Under the pieces are notes generated by a model. That model did not search any database, was not told the DNA's origin, and was given only the letters and a program-made list of their open reading frames with translations. This document shows, piece by piece, positions 18,452-26,942 of a stretch of DNA of 64,000 nucleotides. This DNA comes from Sorangium cellulosum So0157-2 (GTDB taxonomy: Bacteria > Myxococcota_A > Polyangia > Polyangiales > Polyangiaceae), in the NCBI RefSeq assembly GCF_000418325.1, contig NC_021658.1, forward strand, positions 7,392,001-7,456,000, written 5' to 3'. Each line of letters begins with the position of its first letter. Position 1 is the first letter of the stretch. The position numbers were made by a program, and so were the translations under genes.

Positions 18452-20170
18452 TCAGTCGAATTTCACATACGGCTTGCGCGACTGCTGCGGCCTGCGCTTC
18501 GGCGCCGGCGCCGAGGGAGCGCCCGCGGGCTCGTGAGCCGCGCTGGCGGCGGCCGTGGGGAGCGGCGCGGGAACCGGCGGCGGCGCCGCCGCGGCGGGCT
18601 CCGCGGCGGACGGCGCGGCCGGCTGCGCGGCGGACGGCTCGGCCGGCTGCGCGGCGGGAGGCGGGGCCGGGCGTGCGAGCGCGCCCGCGAGCACCCTGGC
18701 TTCCAGCGCCACCCCCTTCTCTAGCCTGCGCATGCCGCCGTCGGCGGGGCGGCGGAGCTCGCGCACGGCGAGCATCGTCACGATCAGGGACAGGGCGACC
18801 GTCCCCACGGCGACGCGCGAGGTGCGCTTCCGCGGCGCGGGGCGCGACGTGCTCGGCGGCTGCGAGCCGTCCGCGCCGTCGCCCACCACCGCGAGCAATT
18901 CGCTGGTCGCGCCGACCTCGGCCGGCTGCGCCGGGGCGGGGCGCTCGCGGCGCAGGCTCGGCCTCGCCTCGTCCATCGCGCGATCGAGCTCCGCGATGAA
19001 CTCCTGCGCGCTCCGCGGCCGCTCCTCGGGCCGCTTGGCCAGCGCGCGCTGCAGGAGCTCGGAGAGCGACGGCGGTATCCCGGCGTCCGGCGCCGCCTCG
19101 AGCGCCGGCGCCGGCGCCGACTTGATGTGCCTCGCCATCACGACGACCGCGTCGTCGTCGATGAACGGCGGCCGCCCGACGAGCATCTGATAGAGCAGCA
19201 CGCCGAGCGAGTAGAGGTCGCTCCGCGCGTCGAGGGGCTTGCCTTGCGCCTGTTCCGGAGACATGTAGCGCGGCGTTCCGAACACCGTGCCCGCCTGGGT
19301 CTCGAGGGCGTCGACCGGCCGCTCGGTCCCGGTCATCACCTTCGCGATGCCGAAGTCGAGCACCTTGCAGATCTCCTCGTGCTCGCCCGCGGGGGGCCTC
19401 GCCAGGAACAGGTTGTCCGGCTTGAGGTCCCGGTGGATGATCCCCTTGTCGTGCGCCTCGGCGAGCGACAGGAGCGCGTGCCGGGCGAAGCGGGCGGCGT
19501 CGCCGACGCGCAGGCGCCGGAGCCGCTTGAGCCGCTGTCCGAGCGATTCGCCCTCCAGCAGCTCCATCGCGAGGTAGAGCGAGCCGTTGCTCCACGTCGG
19601 CCCCTCGCCGGGCGAGCTCTGCTCCGCGGAGCGGCCGCGGCCGAAGGCGGCGTCCGTCGCGTCGTCCACGATCTCGCCGAAATCGAAGACGGTGACCGTG
19701 TGCGGCGACCGGAGGAGGCTCATCGCGCGCGCCTCGCGCGTGAAGCGGGCCTTGGCCTGCGCGTCGAAGGCCCGGTCCGAGCGCAGGATCTTGATGGCCA
19801 CGTCGCGGCCCATCGCCTCCTGGCGCGCCCGGTACACCGTGCCCATCGACCCGGCGCCGAGCTTGCCCACGACCACGAACCGATCCGCGATCGTGATCCC
19901 CAGGAACGGGTCCCCCTCGGCCTCGGCGAGCGCCTCGCGGTTCACGAGGGCCAGCCCGTCGTGGGGGCAGCGCGGCAGCCTGGCGGACGGACCGGTCTGG
20001 GAGGCGCGATCGCCGGCGGGGGGCGGGAGCAGGCTGGACGAGCTCCTCGCGTCCGGAGCGACCGGCGCGAGGTGGTGGCACCGCGGACAGATCAGCGCCG
20101 TCCGGCTGGGCTCGCCGGGCGATCCGGGTGCGCTGGAGGAGAGCTGGCCGTCAGCTGTAGGAGCTACCAC
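18452..20170 (-). CDS. Hanks-type Ser/Thr protein kinase with N-terminal zinc ribbon
   Basis: A 572-residue membrane kinase. Residues 28-70 hold CPRC and a later CPHDG, a zinc-ribbon-like tag common at the N-terminus of myxobacterial kinases. The catalytic domain covers about 96-405: Gly loop GAGSMGTVY, Lys127 in AIKI, HRDLKPDN with Asp248, DFG at 272-274, and SPEQ in place of APE. It is a complete, active-looking kinase. A transmembrane helix lies near residue 450, followed by an Ala/Pro-rich tail with near-repeats of AQPAEPSAAQP. The tail, about 115 residues, would be periplasmic. The start is GTG at 20170, 21 bp after the Cys-rich lipoprotein gene; the ribosome site is weak. Confidence 0.92.
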   Translation of the reverse strand: MVAPTADGQLSSSAPGSPGEPSRTALICPRCHHLAPVAPDARSSSSLLPPPAGDRASQTGPSARLPRCPHDGLALVNREALAEAEGDPFLGITIADRFVVVGKLGAGSMGTVYRARQEAMGRDVAIKILRSDRAFDAQAKARFTREARAMSLLRSPHTVTVFDFGEIVDDATDAAFGRGRSAEQSSPGEGPTWSNGSLYLAMELLEGESLGQRLKRLRRLRVGDAARFARHALLSLAEAHDKGIIHRDLKPDNLFLARPPAGEHEEICKVLDFGIAKVMTGTERPVDALETQAGTVFGTPRYMSPEQAQGKPLDARSDLYSLGVLLYQMLVGRPPFIDDDAVVVMARHIKSAPAPALEAAPDAGIPPSLSELLQRALAKRPEERPRSAQEFIAELDRAMDEARPSLRRERPAPAQPAEVGATSELLAVVGDGADGSQPPSTSRPAPRKRTSRVAVGTVALSLIVTMLAVRELRRPADGGMRRLEKGVALEARVLAGALARPAPPPAAQPAEPSAAQPAAPSAAEPAAAAPPPVPAPLPTAAASAAHEPAGAPSAPAPKRRPQQSRKPYVKFD

Positions 20171-20191
20171 CGCGATGAGGGTGATCGTCCG

Positions 20192-21223
20192 TCACTTGGG
20201 CCCACACCGCAAGGCCCACGACGGGCCCGCAGCAGGAGGGCGACAGCCGAACAGCGAGACATCGCCGCAGGACGCCTCGCTGCAACAGACATCGCTACAG
20301 AATCGCTGCGTTTGTTCAGGGTGCTTGACGCACATGCCGCTCCGGCACTCCTCGTTCGTGTCGCACGCGACGCCGACGGCGGCGATGCTGTCCTCGCGCA
20401 GCAGCCTCGCGCACGCACGGACGGTCGAGCCGTCGCCGGTCGCGACCTCGGCGCAGCCGACGTTGTGCATCGCGCCGCCGGGCGCGGCCGGGCACATGTC
20501 CGAGGAGCAGCACGGGATCGTGCAGCGGGGGTCCTCGTCGACGTCGTCCCCGTCGACGTCGACGCATAGGCCGGAGGAGCAGTCCGCGTCCTCCTCGCAC
20601 GGATCGAGGTAGCCGCCCCGGCCGGGGCCCACGCGCTGGCACGCCCAGGCCGAACCGGCCGCGACGAGGTCCGTCGTGAGCCGGCACGCGGCCCCGTTCG
20701 TCGCGCAGTTGGTGTCCGAGCAGCACGTGTCGACGCAGACGCCTTCGTCGCAGATGCCAGAGCGGCACTCGCCGGGCGAGGCGCAGGCCGCGCCGGAGAG
20801 GCGCGCTCCCACGTCGGGCCGGCCGACGTGCCGGCCGATGCGACAGACGCCGCTCCCGCCGCCGTCGGGGATCCAGCAGACCGCGTCCCGGACGGGATCG
20901 CAATCGCTCGAGCTGCAGCACGCGCGCGCGCAGACGCTCGGCCCCTCGCCGCCGGACCGCGTGGGATCGAGGCAGAAATCGTGCGTTCCGCAGCCGTCGT
21001 GATCGTCGCAAGGGGTGCCCAGCGCGCGCTCGAGCTGCGTGTCGACGCAGGCGCCGTGGCTGCAAACGGCGCCCACGGGGCACGCCGGGGGTCCGATCGC
21101 CCCCTCCTCCGAGCAGAGCACCGTGTCCAGCTTGCCGTCGACGAGGAGCTCGCACCCGACGCCGAGCAACGCGAGCGCCGGGAGCCCGCGGACGAGCCTC
21201 CGCCCCGCGGCGCCGAGGCCCAT
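20192..21223 (-). CDS. Cys-rich lipoprotein with four CxxxCCSxxxC repeats
   Basis: A 343-residue predicted lipoprotein of unknown function. The signal peptide ends in LLGVGCEL. The mature part contains four copies of the motif C-x3-C-C-S-x3-C (ACCSSSDC, TCCSDTNC, PCCSSDMC, VCCSEASC contexts). Between them are short knots such as CRSGICDEGVC and CSSGLCVD, similar to Dickkopf/EGF-like stuffing. All these Cys suggest heavy disulphide bonding outside the cytoplasm. The ATG overlaps the upstream TPR gene stop as TGATG, so translation is coupled. It precedes the Ser/Thr kinase by 21 bp and may be a sensor partner, which is an inference from position only. Confidence 0.82.
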   Translation of the reverse strand: MGLGAAGRRLVRGLPALALLGVGCELLVDGKLDTVLCSEEGAIGPPACPVGAVCSHGACVDTQLERALGTPCDDHDGCGTHDFCLDPTRSGGEGPSVCARACCSSSDCDPVRDAVCWIPDGGGSGVCRIGRHVGRPDVGARLSGAACASPGECRSGICDEGVCVDTCCSDTNCATNGAACRLTTDLVAAGSAWACQRVGPGRGGYLDPCEEDADCSSGLCVDVDGDDVDEDPRCTIPCCSSDMCPAAPGGAMHNVGCAEVATGDGSTVRACARLLREDSIAAVGVACDTNEECRSGMCVKHPEQTQRFCSDVCCSEASCGDVSLFGCRPPAAGPSWALRCGPK

Positions 21224-22236
21224 CAGAACTGCACCTCCAGCCGGGCTCCCGCGGCGCCCAGCGACACGCTGACGCGCGCCGCCGCCTCCCCTTCGCGGGC
21301 GGCGAGCGAGGGCCGAGCGCCGTCGCGGCCCGGGATCGCGGCGCCATCGAGGGCGGCCGAGAGCGGGCGAGAGGCGCGCGGGCTCGCCGCGGGGGCCCGC
21401 GGCGACAGGTACAGGTAGAGCGCCGCCGCGCCGGAGAGCCCGGCGACCAGCAGGGCGACGTCCGCGGCGACGGCGCACTGGTGGGCGGCGCTCGCGTCGG
21501 CCTGCAGATCGGCGACCGAGACGCCGCCGCCGGTGCGCTTGCCGGAGCCGGGATCCCGCGCCACGGCGAGGGCGGCGAACACGCCGCCGACGACGAGGGA
21601 CCCCGCAGCGATGCCCCCGCTGACGTAGAGCCAGGCCCCGTACGGACTCACGCCGTTCGCCGCCGCGGAGCGGCGCGGCAGGCGCGGCAGATACGGCAGC
21701 GCCGTGGGGGCCTGCGCGGACGGGGACGGCGAAGGCGGCGGCGGCTTCGCGCTGGAGAGCTCCCGCTTCGCGCCCTGCAGCCGCTTGAGGACCGCCGCGA
21801 CCTCCTCGCGCTCCTTCGGGAGCGCTTCCATCTCGAGATAGCGACGGTAGTAGTGCTCGGCCTGCTCGATCTCGCCCAGCCGCTCGTGGATGACCGCCAG
21901 GTTGTAGATGAGCTCTTTGCCCTCGGGATCGAGCGCCACCGCGGCCTTCAGCTTCGCGATGGCCGCGCGGTACTCGCCGTGCTGGTAGAGGCCCTGCGCC
22001 TCGTCGTGCAGCGCGGTCGCTTGCTCGATGCGGCTCCGCTTCTCCGCCGACCCCTGCGACGGCGGCGTCGCCGGGCGGGCCGGCGCGCTGCCCTGCGACG
22101 CGCTGCCCTGCGGCAGCGGCGCGGCGCCGGGCAGCGCGGGCGCGGGCGCGCCGAGCGGCGCCGGCGAGGGCATCTGCGCGGCCGCCGCCGGCGGCGCTCC
22201 GAGCGAGGCCGCCGCGAGCGCGCAGGCGAGGCGCAT
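21223..22236 (-). CDS. Exported TPR protein with two C-terminal membrane helices
   Basis: A 337-residue protein. The chosen ATG at 22236 gives a clean signal peptide (LACALAAASLGAPPAAAA); the longer in-frame ATG at 22371 does not. A Pro/Ala/Ser-rich stretch is followed by a TPR pair (ALHDEAQGLYQHGEYRAAI and ELIYNLAVIHERLGEIEQA). Two hydrophobic helices follow around residues 200-223 and 253-275, in the common myxobacterial TPR-PEGA membrane layout, although no PEGA domain is evident here. It is the first gene of a block with the Cys-rich lipoprotein and kinase, and its stop overlaps the next start. The function is unknown. Confidence 0.78.
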   Translation of the reverse strand: MRLACALAAASLGAPPAAAAQMPSPAPLGAPAPALPGAAPLPQGSASQGSAPARPATPPSQGSAEKRSRIEQATALHDEAQGLYQHGEYRAAIAKLKAAVALDPEGKELIYNLAVIHERLGEIEQAEHYYRRYLEMEALPKEREEVAAVLKRLQGAKRELSSAKPPPPSPSPSAQAPTALPYLPRLPRRSAAANGVSPYGAWLYVSGGIAAGSLVVGGVFAALAVARDPGSGKRTGGGVSVADLQADASAAHQCAVAADVALLVAGLSGAAALYLYLSPRAPAASPRASRPLSAALDGAAIPGRDGARPSLAAREGEAAARVSVSLGAAGARLEVQF

Positions 22237-22473
22237 GACGATGCGCCCGGCCTCGGGACCGATCGAGAGCGGCGGGCGCGCGGCACGATTCGTCACGGCC
22301 GCCCACCATAGCGTAACTTCCGCGCACGGAGCGGCCTCTTGCGGGGCGCGGGCCGGCGCGGCGCGGCGCACGCCGCCTCGGCCGCGGCCTGCGCCGCGCG
22401 CTCCGCTTCCATCGCCGGCGCGCGGCTCCGGCCCTGGGGCACGCTCGTTCCCCGGAGGCCGCCGCCGCGCCGA

Positions 22474-22782
22474 TCACCGGAGCTTGCAGCTGTACGCGCC
22501 GGCGAGGACGAGCGCCCGCTCGCACCTGACATCCACCGTGCGCTTCGGCGTCGTGAACTCGAACGTCTGGCCGAACGGCGTCCGCTCCAGCCGGGTCATC
22601 TGCGCCCTGCACCCCTCGCCGGCGCGGCGCGGCTCCGGCGCGCCCGATCCGCCGTCCTCGCCGCACGCGACGAGCGCCGCCATCCGCTCGACCTCGGCGT
22701 TGTCGGAGAAGACGTTGTAGGCCGCCGAGGCGCTGAACGCGACGCAGACGGCGAAGAGGGCGAGCTGGACGAAGCGCTTCAC
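22474..22782 (-). CDS. Small exported protein, unknown function
   Basis: A 102-residue protein. The first 20 residues form a signal sequence or anchor (KRFVQLALFAVCVAFSASAA). The mature part has four Cys (LVACGED, EGCRAQM, DVRCERA, YSCKLR), which would allow two disulphides, and a basic character. No family is recognised. It lies 55 bp after the thioredoxin-like gene on the same strand and may be in its operon. The region 22237-22473 upstream of the TPR gene holds no other recognisable gene. Confidence 0.6.
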   Translation of the reverse strand: MKRFVQLALFAVCVAFSASAAYNVFSDNAEVERMAALVACGEDGGSGAPEPRRAGEGCRAQMTRLERTPFGQTFEFTTPKRTVDVRCERALVLAGAYSCKLR

Positions 22783-22837
22783 GCGCCGAGCTTACCCCGT
22801 CCGGGGCGCGGGGGGCTGGCCGCCGCGCGCGGCGCGG

Positions 22838-23905
22838 TCAGAGCCGCATGCCCGAGCCGGGCAGCGGGTGCCACGGCTGGCGGCGGGTCGTGTACTGGCC
22901 CCGCACGAAGGCCCCGAGCACCGGCGCGATGTTGCGCGCGATGTCGTCGTCCCACTCGCCGCCGTTGATCCCGTCCTGCGGGGTGAGATCCGGCGAGAGC
23001 AGGAAGAAGCCGGGGTAGAGCCGCCGCGGCATCTTGATCTGATCGAGGTCCTCCTTGAAGACGTCGATGTCCACGCGCACGAGCCGCACGCTCCGGAGCG
23101 CGGTCTGCATCAGCGGATCGCCGAGCGCGCGGTCGACGCCGCGGCACGGCTCGCACGGATCGCTCGTCGTCATGACGAGGACCTTCTCGCCCTGGGCGTG
23201 CGCCTCCGCGCGCTGCTTGGCGAGCTCCTCGCTGAGGGTGGAGACGTCGACGCCGATATCGACGATGGCGAGCCCGCCGATGCGCCGGTGGGTCGTGCGC
23301 TGAGGGACGCTGCCGCCGGGCTGCGCCGCCGGAGGAGGCACGTCCGGCAACGGCGCGGCCGGGGACGCGGTGCTCGCCGGCTCCGGCGAGGCCTCCCCCT
23401 CGCCGAGCGCGGCGGTGGTCTCGCCGCCGCTGTGCGTCGTCCACATCCACACGCCGAAGCCGATCGCCGAGCTCCAGCAGAGCGTGAGGAGGACGCCGAG
23501 CGAGAGCCCCACGCTGGCGAGCCCGTGGCCCCTGCGCGCCTCGGGGGCTCGCTCGATCTCGCGGCGAGCCGCCCAGCCGAAGGCGATCGCGGCGACGGCC
23601 CCGAGCGGCCCGAAGAGCGCCGCGACGACCGAGCTCACCGCCAGCGTCGAGAGCGGCGGTCGCCCGGGCGGGAGCGGCCGGGTGAGGTAGGGATCGTGGA
23701 TCACCGGCAGCGGCGTCGAGGCGCCGCTCGGCGACGGCGCTCGGGGCGCGGCCGCGACGCGCGCCGCCTCGTCGCCGGAGGGTGCGCCGACGGGCAGCTC
23801 GCCCCCGCGGGGCAGGACGCCCGCCCGAATGTCCTGGGGCGCCGTCAGAGGCTCGTTCGCATCGCGGTTCGGCGGTGGCTGACTCGGGCCGAATGCGTGG
23901 CTCAC
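22838..23905 (-). CDS. DUF4190-like membrane protein with thioredoxin-like domain
   Basis: A 355-residue protein. The N-terminal 70 residues are Pro-rich and cytoplasmic-looking. Residues about 82-160 form two membrane helices with the DUF4190 pattern (LAVSSVVAALFGPLGAVAAI, WAARREIE, GHGLASVGLSLG). After an Ala/Pro linker the extracytoplasmic part resembles a thioredoxin fold of the DsbD-gamma or thioredoxin_7 kind, with a CEPC redox pair preceded by KVLVMTTSDP. It could reduce or oxidise exported protein disulphides, perhaps of the Cys-rich neighbours, but this is inferred from proximity. The C-terminus lacks the usual cis-Pro context, so activity is uncertain. Confidence 0.72.
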   Translation of the reverse strand: MSHAFGPSQPPPNRDANEPLTAPQDIRAGVLPRGGELPVGAPSGDEAARVAAAPRAPSPSGASTPLPVIHDPYLTRPLPPGRPPLSTLAVSSVVAALFGPLGAVAAIAFGWAARREIERAPEARRGHGLASVGLSLGVLLTLCWSSAIGFGVWMWTTHSGGETTAALGEGEASPEPASTASPAAPLPDVPPPAAQPGGSVPQRTTHRRIGGLAIVDIGVDVSTLSEELAKQRAEAHAQGEKVLVMTTSDPCEPCRGVDRALGDPLMQTALRSVRLVRVDIDVFKEDLDQIKMPRRLYPGFFLLSPDLTPQDGINGGEWDDDIARNIAPVLGAFVRGQYTTRRQPWHPLPGSGMRL

Positions 23906-23971
23906 GTCTCTTATCTTAGCGCCAGAGTCGGCGCTACGCTCGCCGTACGCACCCTCACGGCGCGGCGGGGC

Positions 23972-25291
23972 TCAAGGGATGCAGGCGCGCTCGAGCACCC
24001 TTAAGACTGCGCGCTTCGTGCTCACACCGGGGCTCATCGCCTCCGTCCATGCGACGCCCACGCGCTCGCCGGCGAGGGCCAGGCTGGGAGGATCCTTGAC
24101 GGGAATCACCCCATCCGACACCCGGATCCCCCGGGCAGAAGGCGCTCCGTCGGCGCCCAGCTTCACGAGCAGGAGCTGCCCGTCGGCCTTGCCATCGTGG
24201 CCGACCCACGCCACGAACGCCCCGTCGCCGCTCGGCGCGATCGCGCGCCACTTGCCCTTGCCGAGCACCCAGGGCGCCCCGCGCGGCCGCGCGTCGGCGT
24301 CCAGCGCTCGGGCGAACAAGGTGGGCCCTTCGTTCCACGCCACGAGCGCCCCGCTGGTGGTGGCCACGAGCCCGAGCCGGCGCTCCTTGTCCGGCGTTTC
24401 CTGAGTCGCGGCGGCCGAGCGGTCGCCGCCTTCAGGCTTGGCCACGACGTGGGCGTTCCCTTCCCGGCCGGCCGCGTCGAACCGCGAGGCCCGGACGCTC
24501 CCGTCATCCTCTTCGTGCCACACGACGAGGTAGCCGCCGGACGCGTCGGCGGCGACCGCCGGCCAGCGCGGCTTCTTTGTGTGGCGCGTGACGCCGACCG
24601 CCTTGAGCTGCGGCTGCGCCGGGTCCACCGGCGCGAACTGGAAGACGCCCAGCTGGTTGCGTTCCGCCCCGAAGGGGACCGCAGCCACCAGGGCGCCGCC
24701 CGGGGCCGGCGCGATGGCGACGTTCTCGCTGACCTCCCTGCCGATGGCGCCGACGCGCAGGATCTCCACCGGCGGGTTCGTCTCCCAGCGCGGCCGGGCG
24801 TAGGCGAGCCCCTCGGCGTCGAACCATGTGACCGCCCAGGCCTCCCCCGAAGAGAAGATCCGGAGCCCTGCCTCGCGGGTGTTCGAGATCGCCCGCGCCC
24901 GGGCGATCTGCCGGGCGTCGTTGTCGAAGCCGGCGAACGCGATCTGCGCGTCACCGGCCTTGAGGTCCACGAGCCACACGGCGCCGAACGAGCCGTCGGC
25001 CCGGCCGGCCACCCCCATCCCCTCGCGCAGGATGTAGGTCGCGATGTCGCCCGACTTGACCTTGCACCCGGTGAGGGTCCCGAAGGGGACGAACTCCTGC
25101 ACGCCGGACCCGCGCGGGGGCTCGACCTCGACCGTCGAGGTGGCCACGGCCGGCTCGGTCGAGGCGCTCAGGGCAGGCCCAGCAGCAGGCTTGACGTCGC
25201 TCGATCCGGACGCCGCGACCGCAGCGCCCCCTGGCCGGGATGCGCTGCGATCGCAGGAGATGCCGCAAAAGGCAAATAAGGAGAGGGCCAC
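23972..25291 (-). CDS. Predicted lipoprotein with repeated beta-strand units
   Basis: A 439-residue protein. A short hydrophobic start ends in the lipobox-like CGISC. The mature part has repeating strands of the type GGYLVVWHEEDDG, GALVAWNEGP and GAFVAWVGHDG, which look like a beta-propeller-like array. The function is unknown. The only usable start is the GTG at 25291, just 33 bp downstream of the tRNA-Leu 3' end and without a clear ribosome site. The frame is open further upstream and encodes basic residues (RRSSYPC) that would improve the signal peptide, but no start codon is available there. Cotranscription with the tRNA is likely. Confidence 0.72.
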   Translation of the reverse strand: MALSLFAFCGISCDRSASRPGGAAVAASGSSDVKPAAGPALSASTEPAVATSTVEVEPPRGSGVQEFVPFGTLTGCKVKSGDIATYILREGMGVAGRADGSFGAVWLVDLKAGDAQIAFAGFDNDARQIARARAISNTREAGLRIFSSGEAWAVTWFDAEGLAYARPRWETNPPVEILRVGAIGREVSENVAIAPAPGGALVAAVPFGAERNQLGVFQFAPVDPAQPQLKAVGVTRHTKKPRWPAVAADASGGYLVVWHEEDDGSVRASRFDAAGREGNAHVVAKPEGGDRSAAATQETPDKERRLGLVATTSGALVAWNEGPTLFARALDADARPRGAPWVLGKGKWRAIAPSGDGAFVAWVGHDGKADGQLLLVKLGADGAPSARGIRVSDGVIPVKDPPSLALAGERVGVAWTEAMSPGVSTKRAVLRVLERACIP

Positions 25292-25323
25292 TACAGTGGC
25301 TAGGCAAGGATAAGAAGAGCGCC

Positions 25324-25410
25324 TGGTGCGAAGCAGAGGACTTGAACCTCCACGGGAGTTACCCCACTGGAACCTGAATCCAGCGCGTCTGCCAATTCCG
25401 CCAGCTTCGC
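25324..25410 (-). tRNA. tRNA-Leu (anticodon CAG)
   Basis: An 87-nt leucine tRNA with encoded CCA (25324-25326). The acceptor stem is GCGAAGC paired with GCTTCGC; the anticodon stem CTGGA/TCCAG encloses loop TTCAGGT with anticodon CAG at 25374-25376. The long variable arm typical of class II tRNAs (TGGGGTAACTCCCG region) and a TTCAAGT T-loop are present. It decodes CUG, the dominant Leu codon along with CTC here. The lipoprotein gene begins 33 bp downstream. Confidence 0.95.
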
Positions 25411-25610
25411 GAGCGGGACGGCATCACTACCTCACCCCCTCGCGATCCGTCAAGCCCCACATCACGTCCGAAGCGATTTTCTTTCGGCCCGCGCCGAGCC
25501 CGGCCCCCCAGCAGCCGAGTCCGCCTTCCGCCACCCCGGCTGCGCCGGCCCCTCGCCGGCCCCGCAGCGGTGCACGGCGAGAGGCGCATGTGCTAGGGGA
25601 GCGCGCTCCC

Positions 25611-26942
25611 ATGGCGGCCATCGGCTCACCTCCCCCTCTCCTTCTCTTCGTCGGCGTCCGCGCCGTCGACCCGGCCCATCAGCTCGACGACGTTGTCGAC
25701 GTCGTCGTGGAAGACGGCGTCATCACCCGTGTGGGGCGCGGCGCAGCGACCGACGATCTGCGCCGCGCCGGCCAGGCCGAGGTCGTCTCCGGCGAGGGGC
25801 TCCTGCTCCTCCCCGCCTTCGTCGATCTCCACGCCCACCTCCGCGAGCCCGGGCAGGAATACAAGGAAGACATCGCTTCCGGGCTGGCCGCCGCGGCCGC
25901 CGGCGGCTTCGCGCACGTGTGCGCGATGCCCAACACGCGGCCCGTCAACGACACCCGCTCCATCACCGAGGCCATGGTCGCCCGCGCCCGTGCGCTCTCG
26001 GGGCCCGCGCTCCACCCGATCGGCGCGATCACGATCGGCCAGAAGGGCGCCGAGCTCACCGAGATGGCCGACCTCAAGGAGGCCGGCGCCGTGGCGGTCT
26101 CCGACGACGGGCGCTGCGTCACGTCGAGCGCGGTGATGCGCCGCGCCCTCGAGTACGCGAAGACCTTCGATATGCCGGTCATCCAGCACGCGGAGGACCA
26201 CGCCCTCACCGAGGGGGCGCAGATGCACGAGGGGGCGATCTCGACGCGCCTCGGCCTCCGGGGCTGGCCCCGCGTGGCGGAGGACATCATCGTCGCGCGC
26301 GACGTGCTGCTCGCCGAGGCCACCGGGGCCCGCTACCACGTGGCGCACATCTCGTCGCTCGGCGCGGTCCGCATCCTCCGCGAGGCGAAGGCCCGCGGCA
26401 TCGCCGTGACCGCCGAGGTGACGCCGCACCACCTCACGCTCACCGACGCCGCCGTGCTCGGCTACGACACCGCGTGCAAGGTCAACCCGCCCCTGCGCGA
26501 GCAGGCGGACGTCGACGCGCTCCGCGAGGCGCTCGCGGACGGCACCATCGACGCCGTCGCGACCGATCACGCGCCCCACTCGACGCTCGAGAAGGACTGC
26601 GAGTTCGCCGAGGCGTCGCCCGGCCTCATCGGCCTCGAGCTCGTCGTCCCGGTCCTGCTCGGCCTCGTGCGCCAGGGCGCCCTCCCCCTCGGGCGGCTCG
26701 TCGACGCGCTCACCCGCGCCCCCGCCCGCATCGCGCGGCTCGAGGCGCCCGCGATCAAGGCCGGCGCCCGCGCCGAGCTCTGCCTCGTGGACCCGAACCT
26801 GAGCTTCGTCCTCGACCCGGCGCGCCTGCGCTCGAAGAGCAAGAACACGCCGCTGCTCGGCAAGCAGCTCACCGGACGCGTCAAGATGACGCTGGCCGCC
26901 GGCCGGGTCGTCTTCGTCGACGGCGAGGGAGCAGCACGATGA
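25611..26942 (+). CDS. pyrC: Dihydroorotase
   Basis: A 443-residue class I dihydroorotase, which cyclises carbamoyl aspartate to dihydroorotate in pyrimidine synthesis. The metal site HxH is in DLHAHLREPGQEYKED. The substrate-binding CAMPNTRPVND, the IQHAEDHAL His, the VAHISS His and the C-terminal ATDHAPH Asp/His are all present. The ATG at 25611 was chosen because the longer frame runs through the tRNA gene. A GTG at 25590 is an alternative. The stop overlaps the rimO start as ATGA. No other pyrimidine gene is nearby. Confidence 0.95.
   Translation: MAAIGSPPPLLLFVGVRAVDPAHQLDDVVDVVVEDGVITRVGRGAATDDLRRAGQAEVVSGEGLLLLPAFVDLHAHLREPGQEYKEDIASGLAAAAAGGFAHVCAMPNTRPVNDTRSITEAMVARARALSGPALHPIGAITIGQKGAELTEMADLKEAGAVAVSDDGRCVTSSAVMRRALEYAKTFDMPVIQHAEDHALTEGAQMHEGAISTRLGLRGWPRVAEDIIVARDVLLAEATGARYHVAHISSLGAVRILREAKARGIAVTAEVTPHHLTLTDAAVLGYDTACKVNPPLREQADVDALREALADGTIDAVATDHAPHSTLEKDCEFAEASPGLIGLELVVPVLLGLVRQGALPLGRLVDALTRAPARIARLEAPAIKAGARAELCLVDPNLSFVLDPARLRSKSKNTPLLGKQLTGRVKMTLAAGRVVFVDGEGAAR

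Noticed and set aside
12887..18724. 1945-codon plus-strand frame opposite the TPR and kinase genes
   Set aside because: It is an antisense shadow rich in Arg and Val with no recognisable fold. The minus strand encodes the TPR repeats.
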